Source: Sialis fuliginosa (taxonomy: Eukaryota; Arthropoda; Insecta; Megaloptera; Sialidae). From it: a DNA stretch of 64,000 nucleotides. Positions 25,836 through 38,400 of the stretch are shown piece after piece (position 1 is the first letter of the stretch; the number at the start of each line of letters is the position of its first letter). The position numbers were made by a program, and so were the translations under genes. The stretch is taken from the NCBI GenBank assembly GCA_961205875.1, contig OY540813.1, positions 22,973,001-23,037,000 of the forward strand. Reading direction: 5' to 3'. The notes below the pieces were generated by a model. It was not told the DNA's origin. It did not search any database and worked only from the letters and a program-made list of their open reading frames with translations.

Positions 25836-26418
25836 ATGAAGCAACTACCATTAATCAATTACATAATAATTTTATTTCTCGTGACAAACATTATAAGTGA
25901 CGAACAATATCCGTGTTCTCTGCAAGAAACCATTGACATCAACAATGCTACAACAAAACATTATAAAAATAAAAGCATCATTACAGAGGAAGGTGACATA
26001 TACGATGAAGGACAATATTTTCAATACAATTCTACAATTAAAGGATGCGTCTGCATGTTACGGACGTGCATACGAAAATGCTGCCCGATCGGTTATCGCT
26101 ACAAAGGAGGAATATGTGATAAAAAAAATGAAAATGAATCAAATTCATTTGAACCCCAATTTTATATTGGTTCATCACAGACGGAATTTAAAAAGTACAC
26201 AGTTCTTGAGGAAAATGTATGTATATATGGAATGTACTATCTTAATAATTCAGAAAATGAACATTATTTACAAACTAATGGATCGATTCTTCAAGACCAT
26301 TATCTATATACTATAAACGATTATTGTTTGGATGAGTTTGCGGCAATAGACAATGAAACAATTAATACAGGGATTTGTTTCGGACCTCCAGATGACATAC
26401 CTGTTAGTTATCCTTTAG
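25836..26418 (+). CDS. mth-like: Gene A exon 1: signal peptide and Mth ectodomain
   Basis: The ATG at 25836 begins a signal peptide (MKQLPLINYIIILFLVTNII). The mature ectodomain carries ten cysteines in the Methuselah arrangement: one near the start (QYPC), the cluster CVCMLRTCIRKCC at about residues 69-83, then one each in GGIC, ENVC, DYC and GICF. FLQ-like and TNGSI motifs precede DYC. There are many N-glycosylation sequons. The exon ends in PLG, where G|GTATTG at 26418/26419 is the donor (phase 1). It joins TM1 as PL-G-MLISVPF. Read-through past the donor enters a MITE, which shows that the longer reading frame is not the real protein. It is closely related to exon 1 of gene B. Confidence 0.9.
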
Positions 26419-29400
26419 GTATTGATTTTATAATAATAATAATCTTTAACAATATAAAAACCAGGGCTTCGAACCGTTATTTTTTTTCGTTTCGGTTTTC
26501 GTTCCGGTTCGAGTAAAAAAATATATTTCGGTTCGGTTCCGGTTTTCGTTCCGGCAAAAAATAACGGGTTTTCCGGTTTTCGATTCAGTTCCGGTTCGAA
26601 ACCCTTATAAAAACACAGCATATGTACATTTATTCTGAGTTGTGTACACTGTACAAGTTATACAGTAAATGTACTTTAGTAAATGTATTTAAGTACAAGT
26701 ACTTTTGTTTGGTAAAGTACTTAAGTACAAGTACAATTACTCCAAAAAGCACATTAGTATTTGTAATATGTACGTACATAGCACGGCTTTGCATTTATTC
26801 ATATCGGAATTATCGGATTATTTGGAGATATTTAAATCTTAAATCTCCTTGGAATACCTCTTCCTTTTATCAGAGAATCTTCTCTTCGTGAATTTTCCAT
26901 TTATGTTTATAAAAATTTCGGACTCGAAGCATTTTGTTTATGCTATTTAAAAAAGGACATCTTTACAAAAATATTTTAATGTGATATAAACAAAATAATA
27001 TATTTTTTAGTTACATGCTTCACAACTATGTTAAAAAATTATTTAATCACAAATTTTCACATATTGTGAAATAGATTAATGCCCATTTTCACTTTCATTT
27101 GGAGATTTAGAAGTCTCTTTAAAATAACATATTTTAGTGAAAATGGGAGAAACGCAAATAAACAAAATTTTCTAGAATTTAAAAACTGAAACTTCCCAAT
27201 AACAATATTATAAAGTTTCATATTTTTATGTTAATATGTAGGTACATATAAAATAAATATTAGAATAATATTTAGTATAGAATCTTAATGTAAAAGCACT
27301 TAAGTATTTTTGTTTGGAAATTGACTTAAGTACCTTCCATTAACCAATTACCGAATCTTCAATTTGTTGACTAAAATAAAAATAATTAAAAAACCTAATG
27401 GATTTATGTTAGTTATTAAACTAATTTTAATCCAAAATCTTTGTATGAGCCAGTGATATATGCTTTCAGAAGCCAAAGTGGCCAACTAATTTTCTCAATA
27501 TTTTATATATTTATTTTTAACTCTCAGTCTATAATTATTTTTAAATATTTTGTTCATTTCGTTGAGAATATTCAATATGTGATACTTTAACTCACAATCA
27601 ATATTTTTATGTTGCACGCTGCATTTTTGTAGATATCAACAAAATATTTTTGTATTGTTTATTTGGGTTATTTTTTGTATCTTCCATTTAAATACAAAAT
27701 AATAAAATCACATATCTTCATAAATATTTGAAGATATGACGTATTCTTAACACTTGCTTGACCTTATAATTCAATATTTTTTTTGGTTTAATTAAATCAA
27801 TATCATTAAATTTATAAAATATGTTTACTGTAAAATGTCGATTATAAACTTTTTTTAAAACGAACCTGTCCTAATTCAACTAATTCTAGGATGTAGGAGA
27901 AGAATGAAGTCCTTGACAAGAAAACCATGAAATATATTAAAAAATATATATATAATTTTGGTACTTATATCAATAATGGTTCATAATTAATAATAATAGT
28001 ATATTTTCTGTTTCAGGAATGCTTATATCTGTCCCGTTCCTATTCGCTACGTTTCTGGTGTACGCCTTAATTCCAGAGCTCCAAAATTTGCATGGGAAAT
28101 CGCTCATGTGCCACGTGACCAGTCTGTCATTCGCTTACATCTTTTTAGCTACTGTACAACTCAATCTTCAACTTCCAGAAACAATTTGCCATTCTTTTGG
28201 TTAGTATAAAAGAGTTTTTAACTAGTTTAACAAACAATAAAAACAACTAATATGACATATTATAGAATTGAGTGCTTTTCCATTTATTTATAAATAGAAA
28301 TCATATTGATTTTTGGTATTCATTATTAATACAATTAGTTAAGTGTTAACTTAATTAATACTTGGAAATATCATAATATTAATAATATATTATATTAATA
28401 ATATTAATATTTATTTTGTGCGTAATTGAGACACAAACAAGTACTTTATTAGGGATATGTTATATTATTTTGATTTTTATAGGTTCTTAAAAAACTGTTT
28501 AGAAATTAAAATAAAAGGTTAAAAATAATTTAAATTTGGTATTTAAACACCATGATTTTTGTCGTAATATGACACGCAAATATATCGTCATGCTGACTAA
28601 AATATTTGTGATTACTGTTAAGGTGTGTAGCTGTCAAAGGAGTAAAGAAATAATAACTGCGGTAGTTGTTTCGTGTATATAGTTCTAGATTAATTCAGAG
28701 GGCTGTACAAATCTAATGAATGCTATTACAGCATATAAAGGAGACAAATTTATTTTTCACCTTGTAAAAACAATTATCCAATACTTTGTATCAAGGGTGT
28801 TTAACTTTATGGCTTCCCTCGGTCACTGAGTGCATGAAGATAAATTAAGTTAAACAAAACGCAATCAGGTAGTAATTAAAAATAATTTGAAATGCATGTA
28901 AATTTAAGTTCGTCAAAAAAACAATAGTTTGATACAATACGGTAACCTTAACAAAATGTTTTTCAAGAGTGTAAGAATTTAATTCCAGTTTTCTATGTTG
29001 GAAAATAAAGTAAAAATGTGAATTGTACCTCCCCCTCTCACCATCCCACACAACTTAAAATTCAACACTAGTTATGAAAATCTGACCCCCATGAGTAAAA
29101 TGAAAAGTCGAAGCTTATGGAACCCTGGTTATGTTCAACCCTAGCAACCCTAGAAAGTATAATCAATAATCCGCAGTTTTTTTTATTTACGCAAATGATT
29201 TTATATGAAAATTTCTGTATTGATTTTTTTTGTATTTAATAATATTCATTACGTTTTTGTATAAAAATAGTTTTTTGTTGAATGTAGATTATAATAATTT
29301 ACATAAATATTATGTTCAATTTGTCTTATTGCTATTTAAAAAAAATCTATTTGAAACATGATAAAAATACTGGATAAGTGAGAGGTTCAGGATAATTGTT

Positions 29401-32400
29401 TAGACATTTAAAATGTAACTATGTAGCTATATTCATATATGTAAGTCGTTGTTTATTTGGGTTCGTATTTTATTTTTCATCGCTTTAGTATTATTTATTT
29501 TGATCGAAAAATGACCTTGCTCAATTTTGATGATTCTACGTGTCTAGATCCTAAAAATCCGAAAAAAACGTTTTTTTTTAATGTCGGTCTGTCTGTCTGA
29601 CAAATTAGCCGAATCATTTCGTAATCGACCATATGCAAAATAATATAATTTCGTACGCTTGTTTTACAAAGAAATTACTTTTTGATGGAAATTGAAAGAG
29701 TAATAGGTCATCTCGACTACAAACGTACCAAATTTATTTCAGTCTGTGTGTCTATCTGTCTGACACACTAGTCGAATGATCACAAAATGGTATTCAGTAA
29801 TTTTGTTTCATCTTTTGCCATCGGTCGATAAAAAATGCTATACCTATGTCATTTTAATCCGACTTTCGGCCCTACCGGAAATATATTTTTTGACAACCAA
29901 TATTTCTTTTACTGAAAATTAATATAATTTTATATCTCTGGGGTTTTTATTAAGCTGGGACATATAAATTATGAAGCTTAATTAAATTCTTACTATCTAA
30001 ATACCCTTTTTAATGAAATATACCGACATATTTAATTATTTGCATACGTACATACTTATATTTTGTAAATACAGGAGTGAAAGTAATTGTTCCTGTAAGC
30101 CCTATGAACGTTTTGTTGTTGTACATTACATTTTTATGACCACTTAAAGTATACCATGTGACATAGCACTTTGAATGAATTCTAAAAATAGAGTTGTTTT
30201 AACTTTATACTCTACATAATTTATATCCGGTGAAGTAGTATAAAAAATTTATGTATCTGCAAAAACCTACTCCAATTCAAATTTTATGTGCTTTGTAACA
30301 TAATATGGATATATGAGCAACGTACCCCTTTCTACAAAGTAATAAAAAAACTTTAGTTTACCTATGAGTAATAATTTTAAATACATCCCTTTGAGAACAA
30401 TTTTAAACCGAAAATTAAACAGCCAAGAACTGTTGAAAAGTATCTCGTGGTAAATTTCTGCTTTCTCTGAAATTTCTAAGAAAAGCGATGCTTATGATTC
30501 AAATAGAAAATTTTGTCATAAATTAATTGATTACACAAGCCAACGCGACATTTTCTGTTTTAAATACTTCTGGTATTAATTATATCAACTTTTGTCTCGA
30601 GTTTACATACAATTTTTAAAACTTCTTAAAATTTCTAAAGATAATAACTTTTATAATTTTTCCAAAATTTTCATTATTTCAAAATTATGACGTCATAAAG
30701 AAATAATGAAAATCACTATTGAAATTAGAGTATCCTAATTATATAAAATCTGTTAACTATATACCCCAACTAATAAAGTAGAACTACGTATTTTGTCACT
30801 TCGTTATTTATTCATTAATAGCGCATTGAACCCGGTGTTACTCGGGTTAATATCCACAAAATCAGACCTAAAATATTCAACATGCCCACCCAACATGCTC
30901 ACAACACCCGATTCACCACGAATTGCTTTTTTCCGACTTCATGAAATTTACACAAAATATCCACAAATTATATACCTAAACCTAACCTATCCATTAGTGA
31001 AAAGGGGAATAAAATCCGTTTAGTAGTTACTGAGAAAATCGTGTAAAATTATATTTTCAAACTCTCAAGAAACTATGAATTTGTATGAAAATCAAAAAAT
31101 AAAAATAAATCTTTATATTAATAATCTTTTTTTTTAATTTTCAATCAATATAGGTATTTTAAAATATTTAATTGTTAACATATATCAAAAATCATCCAAC
31201 TGTTCAACAAAATATTTGAAAGAGACGTGATCATAGTAACCTAAATTAATAAAATAAAATATTGAAACCGTAAATTATAGAATTCTGTATTCCATGGCTA
31301 GGTACTATGTTTTTATATACCTAAATGACAGTTGTATGCTGTGACATTATGGAAACAAAACATGACTTGATAAAGATTTTTTTAGTCTTTTGATGTTAAA
31401 TTTTAGGTTTTCATAAAATATTAATAGCGACGTTACTGCACAGAAAAATTATCTAACTATTAGTGAAAACCGTATTGAAATCGGTTCAGTAATTTCCGAG
31501 TCTATAAGCCTCATACAAACAACGAACATTCATTTTTATATATAGAGATAGAAAATCGTAAATATCTCGCCTCCTATGCGAGATAAGGGGTACATTTTTC
31601 CCTATAACTCTTATAGTCCCCTAATTGTAAGCCTCAAACTATCGTAAGGATTTTCCTGCCGAATCAATTAATAAAAGTAACAACTCGCCATATTTTCAAT
31701 ATTGAATGTAATATTTTATCAGCTCAACTTTGAATATTACTGTATTTAAGGGTTAAGGGATGAGAAGTTATTTTGTTATAAATGGAGCTGTAAAAGCTAT
31801 CTATTTGTTTTTATTTATTGCTCTACTATTATTAGTTCCAGACTTATAAGGTTTTAAAAGCTTACATATTTTTGTTACCTATTTATACATATAATCCAAA
31901 TAGAATATTTTGTTATAAATTAATTGATTATACTACACTTTATATTTTAACTTTCTTGGTATTTTACCTGTATTAATTTTTGGCTCCAATTTTCCCATAT
32001 ATTTTAAGCAGTCAATAGGTTACAGTTTGTGGGCATATGTTATCAAACGTCGTGTTTTTAAATTATTTATAAATTAAACAATGTTCTTGATATGATTATC
32101 TCCTTCATTTAATGCTTTGAAAAGATAGTAAAACAGATTTTTATGGGCAATAAACACTCCTAATAATCAATAGGCACGTTTAATAGCTCATCAAAGATCT
32201 GGTTACTTTGTTATGTAGTAATAAAAAGAATTATTGGTAGGATAATTAATAAAAAAAACATGTTACAAAATTTTTATAAAGTTTTACCTATAAAAACAGG
32301 AAGAGCAACCCGAAAAATGACGTTACTTATAAAATTATTTATTGCCTTTACAAGTACTGATATATATAACGACAAAAATTAAATTGTAACGTTACTCATA

Positions 32401-35400
32401 TCGTTACAAAATCACTTAAATATGTTTATTTTACTATCAAAAATAACGTTATTTTAATACCATAGATGTAAATAAATGTATCGTAACGGAAAATACCGTT
32501 ATTTCGTTATGGTACCTACTGTAACGTTAGCCAACACTAAGAAGTATATATTTTAATTCATATAATTTTCAACATGTTATTACATAAAATGAAATGTGAT
32601 AGAGTGGCATTTTTTTATTTTAACCCACACTGATGATAACAAACAAATGATAACGTATCGATTTAATTGAGAGTGTAATTATATAAGTATTACAATTTTT
32701 TTGATTTATCTATAATTATTTATTAAAGTACATGGATAAAAAAAACTCACTTTAAAGTTTAAAATCTATTTAATTGATTTATAGTTTTTGTACTAACTTC
32801 AATTTTGTTTTTGTTTTTAGATTTAATCTACGAGGTAATTTTTTAACTTAAAAATTCGTTTTGAAGCTGAAACTATACTTTCAAAAAATATCAAGAGATT
32901 TTGTGTAAAAATATTGTCTAGTCCCATGTATACCTAAACAAAGTTTAAAATATCTGTCTTGGGAACCACTGGACTTTCTTATAAGTAATCCTAACAGTGA
33001 ATAGTATACTTACGTGATTCTTATTTTATTAAAACATTTCTGACAAACTAACAAGATAGAATAAAATGAATAATATAGGTAATATTATTCTCTACATTAT
33101 AATATAACAAATGATTTTTTTAACGTAATAACTGAAAACGGATGTAAAATTTTTGAATTTTCGAATTATTTTTAAAATAAGAAAAAAATGTTTTAGATAA
33201 AAAATGTCGAGTATGTTATTATCTATAATTTATTTCCCATACATTTTTTTCCAACATTTATGATTTAGCCAGAAAGAATTTTTTTATGTAATTATTTACA
33301 CTCACCTACACTGTTCACTCTCATTATTACGTATAAGAAAGTCCCATGGTACCTATGACAAACACACACACACTGTTCAATCTCTATAATACGTATAAGA
33401 TAGTCCCATGACACTCATGGCAGATATTTCTCCTCTGTTATGAACCATTTGAATTATAATAAAATTATTTTTTCAAAATCTCGTTTTTACGAAAATATGA
33501 ATAGAACATAAATTATAGATATTGATATTACCTACAATTTTTCACTTGACCATTTTTCTCTAGTTCGCATTGTTTCAGTATCCGGTTGAAAGATCGTTTT
33601 CAAAAATAGGACGTTTTCTTCCCAGACAAAAATTAATCTTAAATATAAAATTTCATTTTTCTACGATTTGTCGTATTTGAATTATAGCGCTTACAGACAG
33701 ACCAACATACAGTCAGACACAGAGACATCATGGCGAAAATAGTCAGAATGGATTCAGGGAAGGTCAAAATGGATAATTCCATCAAAATCCGGATATCGAA
33801 AAAAATCGACTTCACTATACTTATACTATATGTATGTTTCATATACATATAGTATAAGAAAGTAAAAAAATGATTTGTTTTGCTATAAGTTCATAGTCAC
33901 ATTACTAAACAGGAAATTAATGAAATATCAATATTAAATAATATTCAGGTCTTTAAAATGCATTTTGACTATAATTATACACATATATTTAGTCCCTGAC
34001 CAAAAAATTATTCAGAAGATTTATTATGTACAAATATTTTAAAAACAAAATTTAATTTTTTAAACTGTTTGAGTAATAATTGTGTTTTATTTTCAGCTTT
34101 CTGTATACAGTTTTTCTTCTTGGTGAGCTTTCTATGGCTGAATGTTATGTGTTTCGATATTTGGTGGACATTCAGGTAAGAAATTTATAAATTAGGTATA
34201 TGATATATATTAATTTTAATTTTTATGGTTTCTTAATTTAGAGAAAAACAGTGTCAGTAAAAAGATACTAAAATAACTAAATTATAATAATAATTAAATA
34301 TATCTTTATATAAATATAAATTTAAATATATACACACACAGGGTCTTTCACGTCAACATAGCCAGAATAGCCCACTATATCCACCTATAATATCATATAT
34401 TAAATGTACCTATATAATATTATTACTACTTATAATTATATTTTTGAAACAGAGAATTTTTCTTTTGTGATTTTTATAAAATTTGTAATTATTTTATCAA
34501 AACTATCATATATTTTTAAGATGACATTTTTTTAGCCATAGCCAATTATGAGACAACAATTCTATAAATTAAAAAGTAAAAAAAAATCATCCTGAATTGA
34601 GAATTTCAGAAGAAAATTCATAATAATCGATTTTTGTCATATTTTAAACATGAACATCATTTACTTCAATGGGAAAATTCGTTATGATTAACAAAAGAAT
34701 TTAGATAAAATTTGGGATGACAAATACCACATTTGTTTAATATACTTATTATTCCTAAAATTGTAGTTATGTAGTATTTGTATAACTTATCATTGAGATT
34801 TCAGATAAAAAATATAAATATCAACTTCTGTAAGTATTTAATTGATGCCAGAGCCATAATTTTATTATTTATTCTGTTTATCTTTGATTAAAACACCAAA
34901 TAACACAATAAATAATTTTGTTATACACTATCACAAAATAAATCACTTTACTGAAATAATCCTGCAACAGATATCCAATAACCAAAAATTTAGTCAATCG
35001 GTCAGTAAATAAGTTCACCTACGCTATAGATAAACAAGATCTCTTCGTAATCAGCCTGTTTCGTTATTTGCTTTGTCATTTTTATGTAAACATAATTCGA
35101 AGTAGATTTGCACTAATTAAATTTTCTGGTTTTGGTATTAATTCGACGCTACGTCAGAATTATTTGTTTATGATTTAAATATAATTGATTTTTTAAATTA
35201 ATTTAGTTCTTTTCACAATAAAAATTTGTTAGAACATAACGAGGCGAGGGAACGAATATACTAAAATATATTAATGGGTAGTATTTAAGCGTGCAACATT
35301 TTATAAAATTGAGCATTAAATATATTTTATTTGAGCAATCACATTTTGAATGCTGAGCACTATACTAAACACAAAGTGTGGTGTTAAATATAATTTTTTG

Positions 35401-38400
35401 CGCAATATCATTTTCTGTTTTGAGCATTAAGATTTTGTTTTGCGCAATAATATTTGCGTTCGTTATTATTATATTATTGAATTTAATTATTATATTATTA
35501 ATTTGGGGGGGGGGGATTCCATTACCCCCACTCCCAAATAAAAACCTGAAGAATATGCCGTTACCGACATCACAACTATCAAATATCACGTGTTAATGTG
35601 TTAGACCTAACCTAACCTAACGAAAACTAACCAACCCAAAAGTAATCAACTCAATTTCACCCCAATAGTTTAGGTACCCTAACCAAGGACAGTTAACTTG
35701 TATTTAAGTGTTAGAATAGTTTATTTAATATTCTTCACTATTTCTTATTTCATTTAAAATAGTGCGCGTTTAATTTCTTCCCTATATTTATTACTTACTG
35801 GTATACTTAAGTAGGTACTTTACCAAATAGAAGTGTTTTAAATAATTTTTCAAAAAAGTACTTCTTGTACCTTTATTGAAAAAAAATTGTACTTGTACTC
35901 TGTAGCGGATCAAAGGTGAGAGGAGTGGTCCTTTCTGGGCTCCAAGCGCTATATAATTTTTCTTGAAATACGATACAATTTTTTATGTTAATAAAAAAAC
36001 ATACATTATGAGAACAAATATTGATTTTTCATAATTCATATTTTCACTTTCTACTCAATTACATAATTAATTGCTTTTCTGACATTTAATCTCAATGTCC
36101 GAAACGCAAACATATTATGTGGCTACAGAAGAGCAAATAAACCTAACAAATACATGGATATATCAATACCAAAATATATGGGGTAGGTTTAAAATAGTAA
36201 TACTGATATTTGAAACAAATAAAACATTTTTTTTAAATAAAAATTTTAGAGAAAAGTAAATAAACACTGAAATAATTAAATACAGTAGAACCTCGATAAA
36301 TTGAAATGTGCATTTCCGTTCCTTTAGACCTAAAAAACCTCTATTATTCGAAATATAGACCCTCTGCAAGACGAACTAATTGCAGTTTCCATATAGGAGG
36401 TATTTTCAATTCGGAGATATTTAATTGTAGCCTCTATAAATCAAAACCTCTTTACCCCGATTTTTTTAATGTTTCCCTTGAATATCGACTAATATAGGTT
36501 TTACTGTAATAATTTTTATTTTCAAAAATATTTAACTAAGTAAAAAAAAAACTAATATCTTGTGGTATAATATTAATTCTTATCATGTAGAGATTTCGAT
36601 TCGGAATTGTAGTTATTAATTCATCAATCATTTCTGCCATTTTCTCTATACTAAAACTGATATTAAACCGTGTTAATAGCGAGGTTTCTGTTCTTTTCAA
36701 TAATTTTTATTGAAAAATACATATATCACAAATTTTCTTGGTAATATAATAATTCATTTCGTTTTCCACGCGGATTTTTAGACGTGTAGTGAAATGATTC
36801 GTTCAAATTAAATTTAAAAAATCAGTAATTTTGAAAAAACATTAAATTTGATTATATTGGCCTACTTAACTCATATAATCAAAATAGAAAAATATTTTCA
36901 TAATACAGAGATAACTATGTGTATGAGTATACAGAAATCTTTCTATTTACCCGTTTAATTGGTAAAAATGTAAAAAATAAGTACCTGTTATATATTGTTA
37001 TATATATTATAAATATTTTCCTCTTGGTGAGATATAATTTATTTTATAAAAGGCTATAGCCAGGTAAGGATGCAAAACATGCCTTTGCATAGATTTGGCT
37101 GATTTTTAAAAAGTTTTTTTTGAACATATTGAAGCACAAACATTTAGGGCGATTTAATTTTATTTAAAAAATAACCTATGAGAAAAAATAGCTTAATTTG
37201 TTCAATGGCACAGTAGCTTGGAATCTACGATCTCTATATTTTATCTTTGTTAGGCTATGGGTCCCGTCAAATTTCCGGTATTCCTCTGGGCTGGTCCAAC
37301 TCTGTTTAGCAAACAAATTAGAGATATTTTAAAAGTGATAAAATACTTGTACCACGTCCGCGCCGCGTCGATACGAATGCGAAATACGATGCGAATTTAT
37401 ACGAGTATGTTATACCCTTTGAATCAGTTTGGGATTTTGATATGTTATTTGGGTATATTTTATGAAAAAATGGTGATTGCCCCCTGAGTAACGATAATTA
37501 TAAATTTTTGGTAGGTAATATTTAGCCAGGTTAAAAGTTATGTAGAATGTGATTTAAAAAAAAAAAATCAGCCAAATATATGCAAAGCATGTTTTTTTCG
37601 ATGTTGTTGGTATAAAAAAACTATCCAGATTCTACTGCTTGATGTCAAAACGATGACATCTGAACTTTTAATCCCATGCAAATTGAACCACTTATTTTAC
37701 CAACAGAATTTCTGTTTTCAATAAATTAAATAGCTTTTTGAACCATAGATAATATGAAACTTTTTTCAACGGAGTAAAAGTGAATCCGTGCGTTATGGAA
37801 GGGATTACTATATTTTTTATATTTGTAGGTATATTAGTAAATTAGTATTAATTAATGATTAATAAATAATAAATAATTGATTATTATGTGTTTCAGTGGA
37901 TTCCGAGGATTCCGTGGATCAATGAGAGAAGCTGAACACAAAAAGTTCTTGATCTACTGCGTGTATGCGTGGGGTGTTCCCTTAGTTATATCAATCATTA
38001 CCATCATTATGCAATATCATCCGACTATGACAGACCACTCTTTATCACCTAAAATTGGAGCCAGTAAATGCTTCTTTGACTGTAAGTTTGAGCCTTTATT
38101 AATATTAAAGTTGTAATGATTATTTATCAAAAAAGTAATAATTAAAATAAATAAGCCGACATTTTATTAATTTGATCAAGAAAGAACTTATTGAATACGT
38201 ATTTAGTGGGGGACATTTATTATAAACAAAATTTTGAGAAGTCTGGCGTTGAATTTAAAAAAAAAATGGAAAAGGATACCCCTCTTCTCGGTTGTATTAA
38301 AGGGAACGCAATATTAAGTTTACATATTTTTTGTAGTAAACTTTAAATCTTTTGCGTTGTATAATGTGTGAAAATAGTAGGAAAATTTAAAAAATAAGCT

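Larger units (their letters stand above)
24882..35213 (+). repeat. Segmental duplication, unit A
   Basis: Flank, exons 1-3 and introns of gene A are matched by 59060-63955 around gene B. The match starts at TATGAACATATCTGTATTAC and ends near GATTTTTTAAATTAATTTA. Unit A is about twice as long. Extra stretches in its intron 2 (roughly 28205-29160, 29310-32790 and 32950-33866) are absent from unit B. Confidence 0.85.

Noticed and set aside
25897-26316. 139-codon overlapping frame inside gene A exon 1, also open in gene B (60334-60753)
   Set aside because: Shared only because the exons are recent duplicates. No family similarity, no separate splice or start logic, and the annotated frame explains the exon fully.
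26419-26516. Extension of gene A exon 1 beyond the donor to the stop
   Set aside because: The extension reads into a MITE absent from gene B. The conserved donor and in-phase TM1 exon give the normal family structure.
35610-35626. CCTAA repeats as telomeric sequence
   Set aside because: Only about three units of the arthropod telomere motif, within a dispersed repeat also found at 56180.
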